A stretch of DNA of 64,000 nt, from positions 29,351 to 93,350 of the forward strand of contig NZ_FCNY02000028.1 of the NCBI RefSeq assembly GCF_001544575.2. The letters run 5' to 3'. The number at the start of each line of letters is the position of its first letter. Position 1 is the first letter of the stretch. Both the position numbers and the translations under genes were made by a program. Source of the stretch: Caballeronia cordobensis. GTDB lineage: Bacteria; Pseudomonadota; Gammaproteobacteria; Burkholderiales; Burkholderiaceae. Below are positions 62,569-64,000 of the stretch, piece by piece. The notes beneath the pieces are model-generated. The model was not told the origin of the DNA and did not search any database. It saw only the letters and a list, made by a program, of their open reading frames with translations.

Positions 62569-63866
62569 GCGGAAAAGCGAAGGCGACAGAAGCTAACGAT
62601 GCGGCCCGGCGGGCGATTGATGCTGTCTGGCGCATCGAGTCGGCGAAGGTGATTGCGAGCGTCGCGCGCGTCGTGCGCGATGTCGCGCTGGCCGAGGAAC
62701 TCGCGCAGGATGCGTTCGTCGCGGCGCTCGAACACTGGGGCCAACCGGGCGTGGGCGTGCCGGATAAGCCGGGAGCGTGGCTCATGACGACAGCGAAGAA
62801 CAAGGCGCTCGACCGGCTGCGACAGCATGCGCTGCACGCGAGAAAGCACGAGGAGTACGGACGCGATCTCGACGCGCAGGAGGCGTACGTCACGCCGGAT
62901 TTCGTCGATGCGCTGGACGCCGCGCGCGAGGACGACATCGGCGACGATCTGCTGCGGCTTATCTTCACGGCGTGCCATCCGGTGCTGTCCGTCGATGCGC
63001 GGGCCGCGTTGACGCTGCGCCTGATCGGCGGGCTGACCACGGACGAGATCGCGCGCGCGTTTCTCGTGCCCGAGCCGACCATCGCGCAGCGCATCGTGCG
63101 GGCAAAGCGCACGCTGTCGGCGGCGCGCGTGCCGTTCGAGGTGCCGCAGGCGGATGCGCGCGCGGCGCGGCTCGGCTCGGTGCTCGAAGTCATCTATCTG
63201 ATTTTCAACGAGGGGTATTCGGCGACCGCCGGCGACCACTGGATGCGTCCGGCGCTGTGCGAGGACGCGCTGCGGCTCGGACGGATTCTCGCGGAACTGA
63301 CGCCCGACGAGAGCGAGGTTCATGGGCTTGTCGCGCTGATGGAGATTCAGGCGTCGCGCATGAAGGCGCGCGTCGACCGGGATGGTCGGCCGGTGCTGTT
63401 GCCGGATCAGGATCGCAGCCGCTGGGACCCGTTGCTGATCCGGCGCGGGCTGGCGGCGCTGAAGCGTTCGGAGGCGCTGGGCGGCGCGCGCGGCGTGTAC
63501 GCGCTGCAGGCGGCGCTCGCGGCATGCCACGCGCGCGCGGCGAGCGCCGCCGACACCGACTGGCCGATGATCGTCGCACTTTACGACGCGCTGATGCAGA
63601 CCGCGCCGACGCCGGTCGTGGAGCTGAACCGGGCGGTCGCGGTGAGCATGGCGTATGGGCCGGAAAAGGCATTGCCGATCGTCGATGCCCTGGCTGACGC
63701 GGCATCGCTCAGCCGGTATCACTGGCTGCCGAGCGTGCGTGCGGATTTGCTGGCGAGGCTTGGGCGCAGGGATGAAGCGCGTGCGGAGTTCGAGCGCGCG
63801 GCGTCGCTGGCGAAGAATGCGCGGGAAAAGGAGTTTTTGATGAGGCGGGCTGGGGAGATGGGTTGA
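62565..63866 (+). CDS. ECF RNA polymerase sigma factor, ECF42 type
   Basis: A 433-residue sigma factor, about twice the length of a normal ECF. Region 2 (about 20-95) includes AEELAQDAFVAALEHW and WLMTTAKNKALDRLR. Region 4 (about 130-190) has LTLRLIGGLTTDEIARAFLVPEPTIAQRI as consecutive blocks. The C-terminal half (about 200-433) is the helical TPR-like extension (IYLIFNEGYSA, ALMEIQASRMKAR, VVELNRAVAVSMAYG). This layout and the YciI/DGPF gene nearby match group ECF42, which lacks a classical anti-sigma factor. The start is a GTG at 62565 overlapping the VOC stop. Confidence 0.92.
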   Translation: MSGKAKATEANDAARRAIDAVWRIESAKVIASVARVVRDVALAEELAQDAFVAALEHWGQPGVGVPDKPGAWLMTTAKNKALDRLRQHALHARKHEEYGRDLDAQEAYVTPDFVDALDAAREDDIGDDLLRLIFTACHPVLSVDARAALTLRLIGGLTTDEIARAFLVPEPTIAQRIVRAKRTLSAARVPFEVPQADARAARLGSVLEVIYLIFNEGYSATAGDHWMRPALCEDALRLGRILAELTPDESEVHGLVALMEIQASRMKARVDRDGRPVLLPDQDRSRWDPLLIRRGLAALKRSEALGGARGVYALQAALAACHARAASAADTDWPMIVALYDALMQTAPTPVVELNRAVAVSMAYGPEKALPIVDALADAASLSRYHWLPSVRADLLARLGRRDEARAEFERAASLAKNAREKEFLMRRAGEMG

Positions 63867-64000
63867 GGAGGTTTTGTCGAGGTGAAAATTTAATTTTACA
63901 TAAGATAAATTATCAACGTTTTGCTTGTCACAGCAAAGTAGTAGTGTCGTACTTGAGCAAAGTACAGATGTCGCACCTGAGGCGTTTCGAGGTCAAGCTA
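63867..64000. other. AT-rich right edge with short direct repeats
   Basis: After the sigma gene the sequence becomes AT-rich (63885-63920) and then holds TGTCGTACTTGA (63945-63956) and TGTCGCACCTGA (63969-63980), ten of twelve bases equal and 24 bases apart. A further TGTCA lies at 63926. Repeated TG-starting motifs of this kind occur at the ends of IS21-like elements, but no transposase is within the window. Confidence 0.4.

Noticed and set aside
1..64000. CRISPR arrays, tRNA or rRNA genes, prophage or integrative-element genes
   Set aside because: No regularly spaced repeats, tRNA cloverleaf-like stretches, integrases, or phage proteins were seen on either strand.

Overview
The window is a stretch of a GC-rich (roughly 65%) beta-proteobacterial chromosome. 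Codon choice (GCG, CGC, CTC, GTC dominate) and gene content point to Burkholderia in the broad sense (Burkholderia, Paraburkholderia or Caballeronia). Indicative content includes pgi/nnr/purL, selO-msrB-yciB-bolA-ppiC, ygfZ//mltG-tmk-holB-tatD, an rbs operon and prkA-yeaH-spoVR. The genus cannot be fixed from the sequence alone. I see no tRNA, rRNA, CRISPR array, phage gene or complete insertion sequence. Most of the window is ordinary core chromosome.

Layout. 1-9510: the end of an ABC-transporter ATPase, then pgi, nnr and a DadA-like oxidase (all minus), and purL (plus) with a clear promoter and terminator. 9.6-12.1 kb: a secreted GH20 hexosaminidase lipoprotein. 12.2-16.1 kb: a minus-strand set of selO, msrB, yciB, bolA and a parvulin foldase. 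16.2-25.7 kb: plus-strand lipid/acyl-CoA catabolism: an acyl-CoA ligase, then a tightly packed run of a fused hydratase/3-hydroxyacyl-CoA dehydrogenase, nicotinamidase, thiolase, Dabb protein, thioesterase, MDR oxidoreductase, SDR and HSL-type hydrolase. A TetR-type palindrome lies just upstream of the promoter of this run. 25.7-31.1 kb: an NRDE protein and ygfZ (minus), then divergent mltG-tmk-holB-tatD. 31.2-39.2 kb: small envelope and stress-type genes: a periplasmic ankyrin protein, an orphan Rap1a/Tai-like protein, an MscS channel, otsA with a GT4 glycosyltransferase, a SYLF lipoprotein, an unknown membrane protein, PsiF and a small unknown protein.

39.4-45.3 kb: ribose uptake and use (rbsB, rbsA, rbsC, rbsR, rbsK). 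45.5-47.2 kb: a Tar-type chemoreceptor ending in a CheR/CheB tether. 47.4-48.1 kb: a 2-keto-4-pentenoate hydratase-family protein. 48.5-53.5 kb: the conserved trio prkA, yeaH and spoVR. 53.6-61.1 kb: an AI-2E family permease, rarD, an aldo/keto reductase with an MFS exporter, a divergent LysR regulator, and a tannase-family esterase that lacks the usual active-site disulfide. 61.1-63.9 kb: a DUF2917 protein whose 5' leader may hold a small RNA, and a YciI-VOC-ECF sigma module of the ECF42 type. The last 100 bases turn AT-rich and carry short repeats that could be the edge of a mobile element.

The least explained items are the promoter-plus-terminator unit at 61505-61703 on the minus strand, the small unknown genes at 37676-39183, and the right-hand repeats. 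I did not find a clearly new multi-gene system.
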